From: Lycocorax pyrrhopterus obiensis
Lineage: Eukaryota; Chordata; Aves; Passeriformes; Paradisaeidae
Length of the DNA stretch: 64,000 nucleotides
NCBI GenBank assembly: GCA_014706295.1
Contig: JACSVZ010000001.1
Location: forward strand, 39,542,318-39,606,317
Reading direction: 5' to 3'
Notes under the pieces: model-generated
Seen by the model: only the letters and a program-made list of their open reading frames with translations
Database searches by the model: none
Told to the model about the DNA's origin: nothing
Translations under genes and position numbers: made by a program
Part shown: one piece after another, positions 12,401-27,600 of the stretch
Position numbering within the stretch: position 1 is the first letter of the stretch
Layout of the letters: each line of letters opens with the position of its first letter

Positions 12401-15400
12401 GGTTCTGCTGGTTTCCAGGCAGTGTGTCCAACCATCTCTTACACAGGAAAGGTGTGCATTCTCTGACATGACTTGCAACTAACTTCAGTTAAGCACACAA
12501 AAAAAAAAGACTTTCTCAGCTTCAGGCACTACTAAACAAAGTCTTGCAAGTCTTGCTATAGCAATTTAATACCCCATCACTCAAAGATGCTTGCTCAAGC
12601 CCTCTGCCACAGCTTCTCAGCTCATCACCAGGAAAGTGTCCCAGCTTCTTCATTGCCAACACTCACACAATGTACTAAACAATCTGTTCAAAAGTCTACT
12701 GCACAATACTGAAAATGCCAAAAACAGACCATTAGAAAGAATGTGGTGGCAACATCTTCAGCTCCCACAAAGATTTACCAGCACTCAACCATTAGCATCC
12801 TTAGTTTATCGAACACACAGAAGTGGTGAAACTCTAGCAGAAAAACTTGCAGTGTCTGATGACTGTTCATACACAGACTTGTCAGTGTGGCAGCAAGTAC
12901 CAAAACCTCTGCTGTACATACACAAGCTTACATACACACCGCGTATCAAACAAGTTCTTCCAGAACTTCTGTTACTCCTCCACACATTTAGCAGCATATT
13001 TCAGCCTTGAAGACTAATTATCTGGCTGCAGAAAACACATCAAGTTTCACCATTAACATGCACCAGCATTTTGTTTAGAAACATACCTGTGATAACTGTG
13101 TATCACTGCTCTACTTTGCATAATCAAACGTACAGGCAACCAATAAGGAATATTCTATAAAAGAACAATTTCATAATATATTCGTGCCAAAAAAGTTAAT
13201 TTTTAGTTGTCTTAAGTAGTAGATATTGAAGAGTTTTCCCCAACAGCCCACTATTTTCTAAAGCAGTAACAATAGGTCTAACAGTCATGCCATAAGAATT
13301 GAGAGCAGTTTATTCTCTCTTCCTTTTCGTTTGGTGGTTTTTTTTTTTTAAGACAGTCAAAAGCCTTACTCTACCCTTGGGGAATGCAGGACCCCTAATA
13401 TAGCAAAAACCAAACACAGTGTAAAGCACAACAAGCAACAGCAAGATTTGGAACATCCATTTGGGAAGTTCATGATTGAGCTTGTGACCTTCACAGTCAC
13501 AGTCTGCCAAACATCTGACTGCTCTGGGAACAGAGTGGGCCAAACAGACCTATCTTAGTGTAAGTCGCAATACTCTCAACATCTGGAAAGGACCTGCCCA
13601 TCTGATAAACTCTTGTGGGCCCGAGGTAATTGAAGAAACTTAGTCTAGAAGAGGAGTTTCCTTTGCACCTCCTCCTGGAAATTATGAATGCAGATATTCA
13701 CAATTACTGTATTATACAGTCAGTAGTAGATTCATCCTCAGTGACAGCCTAAGCAGAACTAAAGATAGAAAGCATGAAGGAGGGGAAACTGCATAAATAA
13801 CTTTTAAACACATATACTTGGCAACGTATACTTTTCTGTGGGCTTATGAATCTGTGGCAAAGCAGCCAACTCACTGCCAGGCCTCCTGGAGCTGCAGGAA
13901 ATGATTGAACAGTTCCAACTCAGCTTTAGACAAAACAAATGATACTAAAACTTATCCTCTGTCTTTTACTATGTTAGTTATGGACAAAGAAACACAGTTT
14001 TTGGTGTCCTCATGTGAGCCAAGATATTTGAATCTGCATGTAATATCAGCTTAAGAGGAGCAGCTTCAACCAACAAGGAGATATGCCATGTACAAAAACA
14101 CGGCTATCAAGAATCTCGTGTTTTCTCCTTCAGGATCATTTGGTGAGGGGATTTTTCCACTCACAGAATGCTGATGTGGCAAAACATACTCCAAGTGCCC
14201 AGCTGCTTTCAGGTGCAAGAGCCCCTATAGCTATCTTACCACACAGAAGCAGTGACAATAATGCAGGCTTTGTGCTTATTCATTCCCTAGTACCTGAAAT
14301 TACTAGTTTTAAAAAAATATTTCCCATTTTTGAGGAAGAAATGGCTGAGAGGTTAGAGAGGTCTCAGAAGCATTTGTAGCTGCTCTGCTTTATTGAAAAT
14401 AAGCTTATCTATGTAAACACAGAGCTGGTTTTAAACAAGTTCATGAAATTTACAGGAGAACCCATATAATCTGTTGCATGCTGCCATTGAATCATAGGTT
14501 CTCAAATTCAGACTTACACATGACATTTTCAAGATTACCCAAACTCAGGGTGATATTTATGGAAGACAGTAACAGGTCTTAAGTGACTGAGACAACCAAG
14601 TTCCTTTTCCCTCATTCTCTCTCCTCCCTCTCCTGCACATGCCTGCCCATAGTCCTATCTATTCCCCTTCTCTAACGGCAGGCTTAAACACTCCTCAGCT
14701 GACTTAGCTGACCGACATGGCAGACAATGGCCTATCTTTTTTGTAAGAAGTGTTTTCCATCACTTTCATGAGACAAAACAAGCTAAACAGAGAAGCTTAA
14801 TGGGCACTGAAGGAAGGACCACAAGCTGCTGGTGCATGCAACTGGGAAAAAGAACCTTCTTTGGGAGGACGGCACACTCTCAAACTCTGAGGTCCTGTGG
14901 AGGGTGGAGAGGGGCTGCATGCTGCCATATTGACCTTCTCTTCTTGTCAAGTCTGCATTACTGTTTTAAGGTTCATTTTAAAAATCAAACATGATGCTTC
15001 TCTGAGGAGCACTGTCTGAATCAGAGAATGGCTGAAGTTTGAAGCATCAAAGCCACTGCTTAAAGCAACTCTGACATGTGATAAGTATTGCAACAACTAT
15101 GGGGCAGAAGAGAAACAGAAACAAGATTCTGTGGCAGTGAGGTAACAGCAAGATCAGCAAGTGTGGGCAGCACAAATTACCACATTTACTGAAGAATTTA
15201 TTGGTGAATAAGATTATGAAGGAAGGTCCAGACATAAGAACTCCAGTAGAAACTTTATTATAGGTCTGGTTTTCAAAGGAGTTTTGTCTTAACCCTCAAG
15301 TTTTCTTCACAGGAGAAACTGGAAAAGGTTTCTGTGAAATACTTACATGCAGCTGATTTATTCTTTCACCATTGTACTGCCCACTTGACACACAACCAGT

Positions 15401-18400
15401 CAAGGAGGCAGACCCAAGGGAGACGGGAATAGGCACAAATAGTCTGGTAATCACTGTTCCAGAAAAATTGGGATCATCCACAAATACAATGTACAGCTCA
15501 TAGATCACAAGAAGGACACAAACCTGTACGTGCAGCTGCCTGCACCCACATACAAAGCAGAGCAGATAAGCAGCACACCTCAAGGATGACTGGAATAGAC
15601 AGCTGAGCTAAAAAGCCTCTAAGTCACATGCAGGGCTAAATGCAGGGCTGAAAACCTGAGCTGGCAGCAAAAGGAAGGTCCAATAGAGGTATAAACAACC
15701 TAGAAAAAAAAACAAGCAGAACAGAAAAATCCAGATGAAACATCCAAAGACAGACAAGATGCAGGAGTACTACCAGAGAAAAAAGGGGGAAAAAACAACA
15801 CAATAAACACCACCACCAACACAGGCACACTGACATCTGTTGAAAAGGCGGGTACATAAAACACTTCAGAATAATTCAACATTGGGAAATAATCCCTCAA
15901 GGAAATCTACTATAAGAATATATAATAAGAAGCATCACTCAATAACCTAGGACATACTGAACTGGTAAAATGCTCTACAATAAAATGTAGTGGACATGAA
16001 AAAACACCCCGAAGCTTTCTGCTAGATGCACAGAAATGACCTTTCAGCTCAAGCACTTGGGCCCTGTTGCTACCATCTTGAAGGCTCAGAATTAAGAACA
16101 TACGCAGGAGTGGCCAGTGATTTGTCCAGGCATCAACCTGCAAATTTAGTACCAATAAACAGAAATTTCATTCCCTGCAGATTAATTTTAAGATAGAAAA
16201 GGCCTGAACAGTACAAAGCCTAGGTGTTGTCATGGACCACCAAGAGTAGTAACTCTCCAGCAGTTCAGTGAAAAAAAGTTCCTCCAATCTTGTTTACAAT
16301 GAAATAAAGCAGAACTTCTAGAGACAAAGGATCTTTACAATGCACACACATTTACAAAAACACACATGAGAAAAAAGACAACACTTCCAAGTAGTATCCT
16401 TCATTAGAATGGGTATTTTTACAAAATGAGCCATGCTGAAGTAAATTAAAGCCTTCTGTACAGGCTTACGGCAGAGTGAAAACAGTATGTGGTGTAAGCA
16501 AAAGGACAGATATGCAAGACAGGGAAGGGCTGTAGCATCCTACTGTTCTCTGATACACCTGCCTTTGCCTACTGCAGTTATTTCTGCAGAGGTTTGGCTT
16601 TTGTTTTGTTTGAGGGCTTTGGAAGGAGATGGATTACTACAATCACCTTGAGCTGCAGAAGCACAAGGCAGGTAGACTGTGACAGCAAATAGCCTCAAAA
16701 GCAAAATGTAAATTGGCAGTTGGAAAAGTAATAGTGCCTGATGCAACTTGCAAAGGAAAGTGGTAATGAACTGTGCTGCCCAGCCTGTCAGACCTCACGG
16801 CTTCTTCCAAATTCTAATTCAAAATCTGAACTGTTACTTGGCTTCAAAACACACTGCAATGTAGAGGTCAGAACTTACTACATAAGCTATGTCACTTCCT
16901 GTGACACTACACTGGTGCCGCTTTAAATATCTGTACTCACTGTCATAAACAGGAGTATGTATTGTAAGAGAAAGTAATATACTGAGAGTGTTTCCTTTGA
17001 AAAGAAAAAGCTAGCAGAATAAAAAGGCTTTACCTAAAATTGAACACAGCCGCAAGAAGTTTGTCTCACTTCTTAAAACTGAATTTAAAGAACACTAAAG
17101 CATTTTCAAACCTTTTCAAATAATTTTCTACCTTAAGAAGATAATTGCTGGGCAGCAATACCCAAAAAAAGAAAACTAGAATACACTCAGTTACTTGAAA
17201 ATAAGCCAATAGATGCCACTTTCCATGTTTAACCTTTACTATGGGGAGGAAGATGTGTTAATATACTCCCTTTAAACCATCATTCTAAGAAATAGTAACT
17301 GATTTATTTAACCCTGGTGTGAATTTGTTAATACCTGTCTCAAAAGTGTAGTTTAAACTATGCAGAGGCATGAAAATCCATTAATCAATTACCAGTAGGG
17401 CCAGACAAACTTCTGCAGGACCACATGGAAACAGGTCTTATCCAGGCCCCAAACACACCTTCTTTAAAGCAGGCTAGGAATAGAATGCAGGAACAGCATA
17501 TAGCTATATATAATATATAGAGAGATAGGCATAATTATGTTTTTTAAAATGTAGCATATGTATATTCAAATACTGGGGGTGGAAAGAGAGAACTCAATTT
17601 GTTAGACTACTCTAAAGCTCAGCTTAAACAAAAGGCACAGCTGCCGAGCCAGTATAAACAATCTAAGGCGACTTAACTCCACTGTCCAAAAAAAGTGTAC
17701 GCCACAGAAAAGGCACACAACCTTCTGCACAAATACCAGGGAGCAGCCAGAATTAATCCAAACTGTCAGCACCACCTTAAGCACTAATGCGGCATGGAAA
17801 ATAGTTTTTTAAATAAACTTTAAAGTCATCTCCTCTTTAATTCAACAGAAGTGGTAAATTTACAAAGTCAAAACTAAGAACCAGACTGATCTGTAGACAA
17901 CATCCTTAACAAGATTCAAGTTGTGAACTATTATTATCATAGATTATATGTACAAAGGGTAAATGTGCTTGCATTTATTTAATTCTGCATTTTGAAATTA
18001 AAAACTCTCCCTCACCAAAAATTTCATAGTGCATATTGTAACTTATAAGCAGAAGACATGGTTGCCAGTCATATCTTTGCACATGAAAGGAGCAGAGTCA
18101 GCTTCTTCCGAGGGCTCAAAGCACAAGACACTGAGAAGAACAAGTACTACATCTCTGGTTCTATACTTACAAGTTTTCACTTTGGATGTCATCAGCAAGC
18201 TGAAGTTTTACTTGGTAATTTCACTTTGAAACAATTTAAGGCTTTAGATGGTCTATATATTACATGTTTGTCCAGAACCTAAACGCAATATTGAAATAAC
18301 TGAGTTCAGAAGTATTTCTCAAATATAGACTATAAAATTCGAACATACAGAAGTTTGCATGACATGCCGCTGTAAATGATTAATTACTTCATCATATACG

Positions 18401-21400
18401 AAACACGACACAGACACCACCCGAGGCACAGGAACTTAGCCCTGGTACGCTAGAAAAAGTTTTGAGTATTCTCTGTATCAGCAGCAAGAATGCCCAGAAA
18501 ATTTAGGGAGAAACAAACGGAAACTTAAGAATTTTCCCTGGATGGTTTCCATATTGCTTTTCTTCACTTCATGGCATTGAAACCACCCTTGATTTTTACA
18601 TGATAAAAGAAATCTGTGGAACTAATCCTAGAAACCTCTTTCTGTTTCCTTGCTTAACACCTCCAGGCGACAGAAAAGACAAAATGCTTCATTTGCATCC
18701 TTAAACATTAGAAACTGCGAATGAGCCTTTTCAGCTGCAAATGTTATTGCATCTACATTTCCAGAAGAGAAAGAAGGTTAAACAGCCTACTCAGGTTTAT
18801 GTTAACTCATCTCTTTTTAGCACCGCGAGGAGCACAAAGAGCAGAAAATGCAGAAGCTTAACAGCAGAACCTCTTTCTTCATTAAGTTCAATTAGATCCT
18901 GGCAATGGATATAGCTGCTGATTACACGAAGATAAAGAGAAGAAATCAGGTATGCACAAAGGAAATGGCAAACACTAACAAGTGCAATCTTAGTCTTCCC
19001 GATCATCCAGCCTCAGGAAGACCATTTCATTTTTCATGCAACACAAAATAGTTCTACCAGTTGCATGACCACACAAGATTTTGCCTGATGTAAAAGCAGC
19101 ATTTATTTAATCATTAACTCAAACTTAGTTTAAAATGTAATATGCCAGCGTTGCACAAAGCCAGCTTGACTGTGTTAGCAAGGTAAGAAAGAGTCCTTGC
19201 TTATCGATAAGTACTCCATCTTATCAATTAAAGAATATACTTGAGCCGAAAATAGCTAAACCTATTAACTACTTCATTTCAAAACACAATCAAGTATTAT
19301 TTACTCTTGGACAGTATTCGCTCTCTTTACTTTTTTTTTAAATTAGGATTCAAGCTACATATTTTTAAATTGTTTGGAGGGGGGAAAGCACTTGGAATTA
19401 CTGTACTGAATTCAGCAGAGAAAATTAGCAGCACTTTATTTTCTAGGCCATTGGGTTTTCAGTCTGGAAAAAGTCTTCAGCTTGGCAGAAAACACTCAGT
19501 GAGATGTTTAACACAAAATACACATTAGTCTAAATGAAAACCAGGCAGTCATGGAGAAAAACAGGACAATGATGAGAGGGAAAAATAGGGGAGCATCATT
19601 CTAGCCGAAATAATACCTCACATTTACCAAGGACCCAAGTTTATGACATACACAAAATTTTCCGTATCAAACTGTTCAGCAGGGAAGACAAATAGAATAA
19701 CAAACACTTCCAAAACTCCAATATTAGAGCAAATGAAGAAAATGCATGGACACAAGACATGCTCTTAATACAGCCATACTATTTCTCCTGTCCTAAAGCC
19801 ACACGTGAAGCTTTGCAAATTAATAGAGAACACAAACATAGTTTGATCAGTAAGTGCACTTTGCAATAGCATAGCTTGTATTTTTCAAAGGGAGGCCAAA
19901 TTAATAACCAAAACATGAGAATATATTTAGAAGTGAACAAGTAATGAAAAATTAGCACTGTGTTACTGAGATGGTACAGTGAGCTTGCAGTCAAAGGGTA
20001 TTAATTGTATGCCTGTGCGTTGAGAAAAATCTGTCTGGTATTTTTCCAAATGTTCTACAATGCTTTCAAAGTTAGGTGACTATGATTATATGTATACTGC
20101 ACATTCAGAAACCAAATGAAAACTTACAATGACTGTCCAAGCTCACACGACCCCGAATTTACTGATGATTTGAGCAGAAGGAACCCTGGTGTTGACAGTC
20201 AGGAAGATAAGTGACCCTAGAATTATCTTCCTAATAATCATCTTCCCTAATAACTACATTGAAAAAGCATCATTTCTCAGACATTTTAACAGACAAAGGC
20301 ACTAAATAAGCAACATTCTTGATAAAAACAAGACTGTTAAAAGCCCACTGCCCTGACCAAATTCTATCATGGGTAACGCCATTCTACTGACCTACAGTGC
20401 CCTATTCTCAGCCAGCCAGTGGACTTAAAAATTCTCTCCGCTGTCCTCACAAGAAGGTTACTAATTTACTTCCTATTAAACAGCTGCAATTGCTGATATT
20501 TAGACAAGTGTTACTACGCCAATAGAAATAGTCATCATCAAAAGTTTGATAAAGATTGTTTTGAAGATCTTCAGAGAGTTTATAAAGACTCCCCAAACTA
20601 CACTAGAAGATGCAGAGCAAACCATCAAGTTCACTTCAGAAAAGCAGAAGCATCTTCATCTTGTTAGTAAACCAGAGTTATTCTACCACAAGAAGAGAGC
20701 AATTAAATAGAATTAAATTTAATTTCTGACACTCAAAAAACAACATTAAATGATAAACAGGCATATTTATGAAAAAGTAAATATCAGTTTGTCAGTTACA
20801 TTAATCACAATTATTTAAGAACCAAAGAAGCAGTAAATATCAGCAACAAAATGTGCCTGTGCACACATTTGTTGGTTTTGTTTGTTCGTCACCACCGCAC
20901 CAAATCAGGTTTAATTCACTGAACCAACAGACTGTCTTCCATCAAAGACAGGATATACTGACCCTGCAATTACTAAAAAACACAAAACATCACACAAGTA
21001 AGAGAAGGATAGGACTGGGGCAATAGCTGTTCAAGCACAAAGCCATTATAAAACCCAAGGACAGGATGCTGTCCCATAAGTCACAGTAATTGTCACAGAG
21101 TAGTGACCCAAAAAGTCAGTACCCCCACCCCAGGGCCCAGTTCCTCCCAACTCTCACACCCTGAGCAGCAGCTGTGCAGCCATCAGTTTGGGAACCATAT
21201 GAGCTAAAAATAGCAAAAGGGGCAGGGGGTGCTTAGAGGATTTTGAGGGATGGTCCCCAGAAGGGATAATGGCAGTAGAGACAGCTATCAACAAATACAC
21301 TGTCACCAAACATATAACGGGGTACATGAGGTAAAGCATGCAGGAAAGGTAGAGGGAAGCTGACTGAAAACTACATTTGTGACCAGGGATGCCTGCAGCA

Positions 21401-21517
21401 ATCACTAGCAGGCAAAAACTGGGAGTTATGGAGGTACTGTCATGGCAATGGTGATGAGACAAGAGACATGTGAGATAGCTGCAAACCAGAAAGGCGAGGA
21501 ATACTGGAAGATGTCGG

Positions 21518-21665
21518 TCAAACACAGGAACAGGTAGCTGAGAGAGGCTGTGGAGTCTCCATCCTTAGAGATACTCCAAACTCAACTGGACATGAACCTA
21601 AGCAACCTGCTCCAGTTGATGCCACTTCAAGAAAGGGATAGTCTGCAGAGCTCCCTTCTAAACTC
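21518..21665 (+). mobile_element. CR1 LINE, short 3' UTR fragment
   Basis: About 150 bp is similar to the CR1 3' UTR: aacaggtagctgagagaggc, tgtggagtctccatccttag, then ctcaactggacatgaaccta agcaacctgctccag and a weak end. It is more diverged than the other two copies and has lost both ends, so borders are approximate. Confidence 0.85.
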
Positions 21666-24600
21666 ATTTACTCCACAGAGCTAGGTGAACAATATCAGGA
21701 ATATTATAATCTCTGGTCAGGGACAGCAACCAAAGTAGAACAAGCCAGGCTCAGTCCTTGTCACAAAATTGACAAGACCCTCATATTTTGTCTGAGATTA
21801 AGGGATATGTATCTTCCTACTGAATCTCACAACATCCATTTCTTTAAGAGAAAGCAGAGCCTTGTCATACTGCTCTTTCTTCTCTAATAACTGGTGGTAC
21901 TGATGTCTCTAGCCATTTATTTCTGTATCAGTACTAAAGTATGCTGTTCCTTTAGCTTTGCAGACAAGTGATCACCATTAGATTAATGATATAATTGTTT
22001 AAAAAAATCCAAAGGCTCCTATCTCTGAAAGGCAAGATCATCCAATTGTCTTAGGTCAACACAGGATACAGCACAGTGCTAGGAAGACACAGCTGAGCAG
22101 GAAGCAGGGACAAGAGGGAACTCCCTACACCAGCACTGGCATGGAAGAAGCTGGGAGAAGCAGCTACAATCTGAGGGAGGATGGTAAGGGAGCACTTATG
22201 TGGTGCCCTCTCATCACTTGAGCAAGTACTAGTGTACATATGGGACAATGTCAGACAACAAAGTCACAGCAAAGATACCATTCCACAGAATTCCACTAAG
22301 CACACTCTGTCTTCTTCACTGCTTCTTTGCAAAAAGATGCATGTAGTAGTATTACTAATAGAAGATGTTCTTATTTAAATCTTACACACAGCTCCTTGGA
22401 GAAAACTGTGGACTAATTACCTTGTAATGAAAGATAACTAGCTCTTACAGCTGCCCACCAGGAGAGGCCCAATACACTACATCTAAGTAAATTAAAAATT
22501 CATTCTTCTTTTTTTTCCCTTTGGAAATCATTATGAGAAAATATTCATTTTTTCCCTCTATGTTTTAACAGTCAATGTACATAGCCCTCCCTCCAGTTTC
22601 TATTTTTGCTCTACTTATATGTAGTTTACATTAGATATTATGGGCAGAGATGTGTGTGATTATGTTGTCCTCTTAAATGTGGATGTTCAAATAAAATTAA
22701 GAAAAAAGGTTCAGGTGCTTTTGTAGCCAAACTTAAATATAATAAAATTAGGAAAAATATTTTTCTTTTAAGTGATAGGACTTGTATATTCGTATATACC
22801 AATTTGGAGTTTTCCACCAAGTCCTGTTTTTACTGACACATATTCTTACATGAATGAAACATGCAGATTTAGCTGTTTAATTTTATTTTTACACTGAAGG
22901 CTAAGAATTACATGTGATAATAAACACCACTGAATAATATAAAAGTTTCAAATTATTTTCAAAGTACATGTAAGTTATACTTCTTGGCTAGCATGAGGAA
23001 ATAACAGTAGAGTTTGGCACATCCAAACTTCTGGAACAAAATGTGATGGACAGGCAGTATTACATCATACAAAATGCTACAGCTTTGGGACAACATCTCA
23101 CTATCTCAGTGTCATAAATAAAGCAAGTCAATAAATTGTATCAATATGTAGCACCAGAGAATTTACAGGCACTTAAAATGAAGCAATCCATGAGATCCCC
23201 TTGTGGTCCTGCTCCAATGAACCACAACCATTCTGAGCTCAGGATAATATATTGCGACAAAAGTATCTACCATGTATTCCGGAATACCACCAACTCTGAA
23301 TCTGAAACAAATTTTATCTGGTGGCTATGGATGAAACAGCTTTTTGGAACAGACACAATCAAGTTCCTCCTTCCCCCCTCCCAACAGATGGGCCTGAGAG
23401 TTGGACAGTCTGGCTTCACTCATGCTATAAAGTAATTAGACAAACAAATCTGGATCCTGTAAACAAGCATGTGCTTGAAATTAAGCATGCTTAAACAGTT
23501 GCAGGCCCTAAATTTCAAAATTTTAGCCTGTAGAGGGAATCAGCCTATTAAATTATGGCAATCTTTCTGAAAAGTTGACATTAATTTCTTTTCAAAGGCA
23601 AGAGAGGAGTGAAACTAGGGTAAGCAGAGACTAGAAAACTATCAAAAATTTTGTATGTTTCATTTTAACGCAAACTGATGTCCCAGAAGTGCATAAGATA
23701 GTAAATAAAACCACAGTACCCTGAAAATGATTTCTACTTTAGTAGTTCAGCTAAGTTATACAAAAATGGTGAAATGCAACAAGTTCCAGAAGTCCAACCT
23801 CCAATTTACCTGCTGAGCTAGGATTACCTCAAAATTCTTAGTAAACTGGATTTTCACTTGCAAATTGAATGCTGAAAAGTACGTGCAACTACATCTTCCT
23901 CAAAGCTACAGAAAAATCCTTAAAGGTAGAATATACTCCAAGACATTAGCAGCAAAAAAGCATCCATAAGTACATACAACAGGCTACATTTTACCTCCTG
24001 CACCAAAGAACAGAGGCAAAGAGACAAGGAGAGACCACAACTGCATCACAGAACAGAGGTACCCAGAGAACGAGCACAGCATGGCTGAGCAACTCTAATC
24101 CTAACATGCTCTAACTCCTGAAAGTCTGATTTTACAGTCTCAAAGTCCCTTCATCATCCTTGTGGTCACCTGCTAACAATACATCAGGTAGCAGCAAGAT
24201 GCTTGCTCTGGATGGGCTCGGCCAAAGAGGAAATTTAATTGCCAACAGTGGGGAAGTGCTCTACCATGGTAACAAAGTCAGAATGTAGTGCCATTCTGCC
24301 ACAAAAAAAGTGGGGTCCTGACCTACGGGCTTTTCATTTTTCACACCTCATCCACTGCATTTCGATAACTTCTCTTGCCAGATTACTTTTAAGTTTGCTC
24401 TAGATGACTACATAAATAGTAGTGTCAGCACAAGGGAGATGGCAGGAACATGTGACCAGGGCCAACACCTTCTTACAACAGCAGGAAAACTATAGTTTAT
24501 AGAGATTATGAAACTGCATCTCTGCACAAATGTGCACAAGATGTAAGATGGTATTATGGCTCCCATTCCTTGCTTTGTAGGAGCAACTCAAGTACCATTG

Positions 24601-27600
24601 GCAGCAGGAGTTACACTTGAAACATTCACTCTGGAGTCCCAGGAGGAAGAAAGGCTAGGACAGAAAGAAATTTACCATGGAAGCTCTGTATCATCCTCCT
24701 AAAAAGTAACTGGTCCCATCATTGAAATTTCTAGAAAAATTAACACTGCCTGTTGAACACTTGTTAAAAGAACTGTCTTTCCCAATTCCAAAACATGTAT
24801 GCCTTTAATCAGATGAAAGATTGGAAAGTCTTGCTCCAAATTAGAAATTTTGACAAGCTGGAGAGCTATTGCTGAAAAACAGTTCTGCATCAGCAGAACC
24901 CCTTCCCCAGGCCTCATCCTTCAGGCTATATCAGGTCACAAATAATCTCAAGTGGATACAAAGTAAGCATGATACTACGAACATAAAGGATTAGCTTTGC
25001 AAAGTTTTAAAATAAGTAAGAATCACCACTTTCAGTGAGAAATAATTCATTATTTTAAATATGGTGTCACAATGATCTCTCTACATTTATTATAACCATT
25101 AACTGCTTGGAGACAAGTTAAATTTATTCCTTCTCTATGTCCAGATTTCAGTCTGTGTATATTTTTGAACAAAAACACAATCTGCAGAGTGTGTTTATTA
25201 GTCCCTGTGTGTAAAATTGATGCTCATCATGTCTCCAACAAATTGGAAATTCAAAAATAAAAAACCAAAATTAAATAAGAACTGACAAGGGAGCTAGCCA
25301 TGCACAAAAGAAAGAGCTAATCTGACAGAAGATATTCACATACAGAAAAGCACTTACGAACTAGAGCTGGTGCCTGGGACTGACTTATTTCAGAAGAACA
25401 AACAAACAAAGACCCTGGCTTCCAAGATTTTCAATACAGGAAAGAAATGTGAAAATAAGGAACTCATTAACTCATGTCTGGAATAAATAATGTTTTCCAC
25501 TCTGAATATAAATACATTCCAAAAGAATTCAAAAATATTATGTATAGGAAAGGAAAGTTCCAAAAATACAGAAACCAAGACCAATACTGTCACTTTTCCA
25601 GGCAACTGTGCCCTCTGATTTTAAGGACTACCATACAGATACCAGGCCCCTAATCCTGTAGGGTTTTATGAATTAATATAAAGAGCATATTCTTTAAGAA
25701 AACAAAACAGAAGTTACATTAAGCAGTCTCTCAAGCTTATACTGCATCATAAGCATCATATTGATGATATTGCATCACAAGGTTAGAAAATTCCTGGCCT
25801 TTGCTGGTCACATATTTAACAAGTTTTATGTTGAAAAGCTGCTATTAATGGAGAGCACAAGACTCTTCCCACTATAGAAGCTTGAGAGGTAACTGAAAAG
25901 AGGAGAGACAAATGCCCATACCTTTGAATACTGCTTTACCCAGCCACAAGGACTGCTTGCATGTCTCCATTTTTTAAAGAATGGTGGGGATTGAGACCTT
26001 TTTGTGGTTGCAGGCATTAAGGTTTTCCATTTAGAACCACAGACTTTTCTTCCCCGTTTATTTTTTTACTTACTCCTTTTTATTTTTCTTCAGATGTTAA
26101 CAGAAGGGGGAAAAGGCATAAACCAGCTTTTCACTACACGTGCACATGACATCAAGCACAATGGGGATATGTTGAGCATAATTAGGTTCTTTCGATTTTG
26201 CTCTAATACAGATGAAGACAACAGACAGTGATTCTGTAAGGTAATTACATTTGTTATAATTTGCAATATTCATCGTTACACTTAAAAAACAGAGAGTCAT
26301 TTAAGTGTTGAACAGTCAAAAATGTGATTGAAGTTGTTTCTACCTTTGATCTTTCAAGCAAATTTTTTTCAGCTCCAGGACTACATCTTCACTGCTATTT
26401 ATTCTTCAACCTTAGATCAGAAAACACATAGAGCAACCTCCGCGCAAAATGCAAGTCTCTTAGTTTATGTAAGCATACATATTTTTAAAGGTATTTTACA
26501 CTTTGCTGTCTAATAATTATTCTCTCACTGGTCCATTTACCACATCTTTTCATGACCAGGCCGAATACATTGGTGAAAGGACAGCTTCTGTTTTACTCAC
26601 TCATATGGAGCTCCAATTCCACAGCAAATTTGAACCCCATTATATTAATCTCTGAAGTAAAATTAATTTGACAATGCTCAACACATTAAACATTCTTCTC
26701 TTGGTCCAAATATATATACCACTTATTCATATTATGATATGCTTTTGTAATCCGAAAAGGAGTATATACATCCCCTCACATATTGTGTTATAGCCAGTTT
26801 AATTTTTAGAAAGGTAAGGAGAGTTAAGACCCTTAACTATTGTGCATAAACACTATTATCCAGCAAATGTCAGCTGCTTTAGTAATGGAAAGTTATAGCA
26901 TACAAACAGTTCAGAGAGGTTTTTTTTTTAAATCACCATGACATATTAGAGCAGTTTCAAAATTCCCTGGAAGATCACACTGAATCCTTTTTTTAAGGAA
27001 GTATCTCCATTATCAGCTATTACAATGCAGATAATGTAGCCGAATGCTAAAATCCTTTTAAGCACACAATTCAAACAGCAGTAAGACATATCAACTTCTT
27101 GATGCCTAATAGCATTTCTCTCCTGCCCACCAAAGCATCTCAGTTGTTTTGTATTCTTAAAAAAAAGAATTAAAAATTTCCACTCCAAAGCTAACCTCAG
27201 AGTCATAAGGCAAGAGCTTGGTGACAATTTTAAGACTGAGGTTCAAGTTTTTGTACTTTGCAACAGTACAGCATCCTGACCAATCCCTGTTTTGGCATAA
27301 CTAGCCTAAGATACTACATTATAGTGATACCTGTAGCTTTCACTGCAATCCTCAAAATACAGTCCAATGTGAACGAGAAACTTCAGGCTTATAACTTGTA
27401 ACAAGACAGAAACAAAGGCCAAACTCCAGGTATTTTATATATGGAAATACAAGATCAAACCATGAGTATTATACTCAAATAAGAGTGAGCAACCAGAAGT
27501 TAAATTTAAACTCTTAATAGTAACAATAATTATTTTACATCACTCATTTTATCACTGGCATTCAACTATCATAGGAACACAGGCTACAAGGTTTATTTAT

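Noticed and set aside
15636..15900. Membrane protein on the minus strand
   Set aside because: The run of Phe, Leu, Val and Cys comes from A- and CA-rich sequence read backwards. Two frames give similar results, which indicates composition rather than coding.
21154..21525. A 123-codon minus-strand ORF as a gene
   Set aside because: It ends in CR1-flanking DNA and is Leu/Ser/Cys/His-rich without domains. No splice or promoter context supports it.
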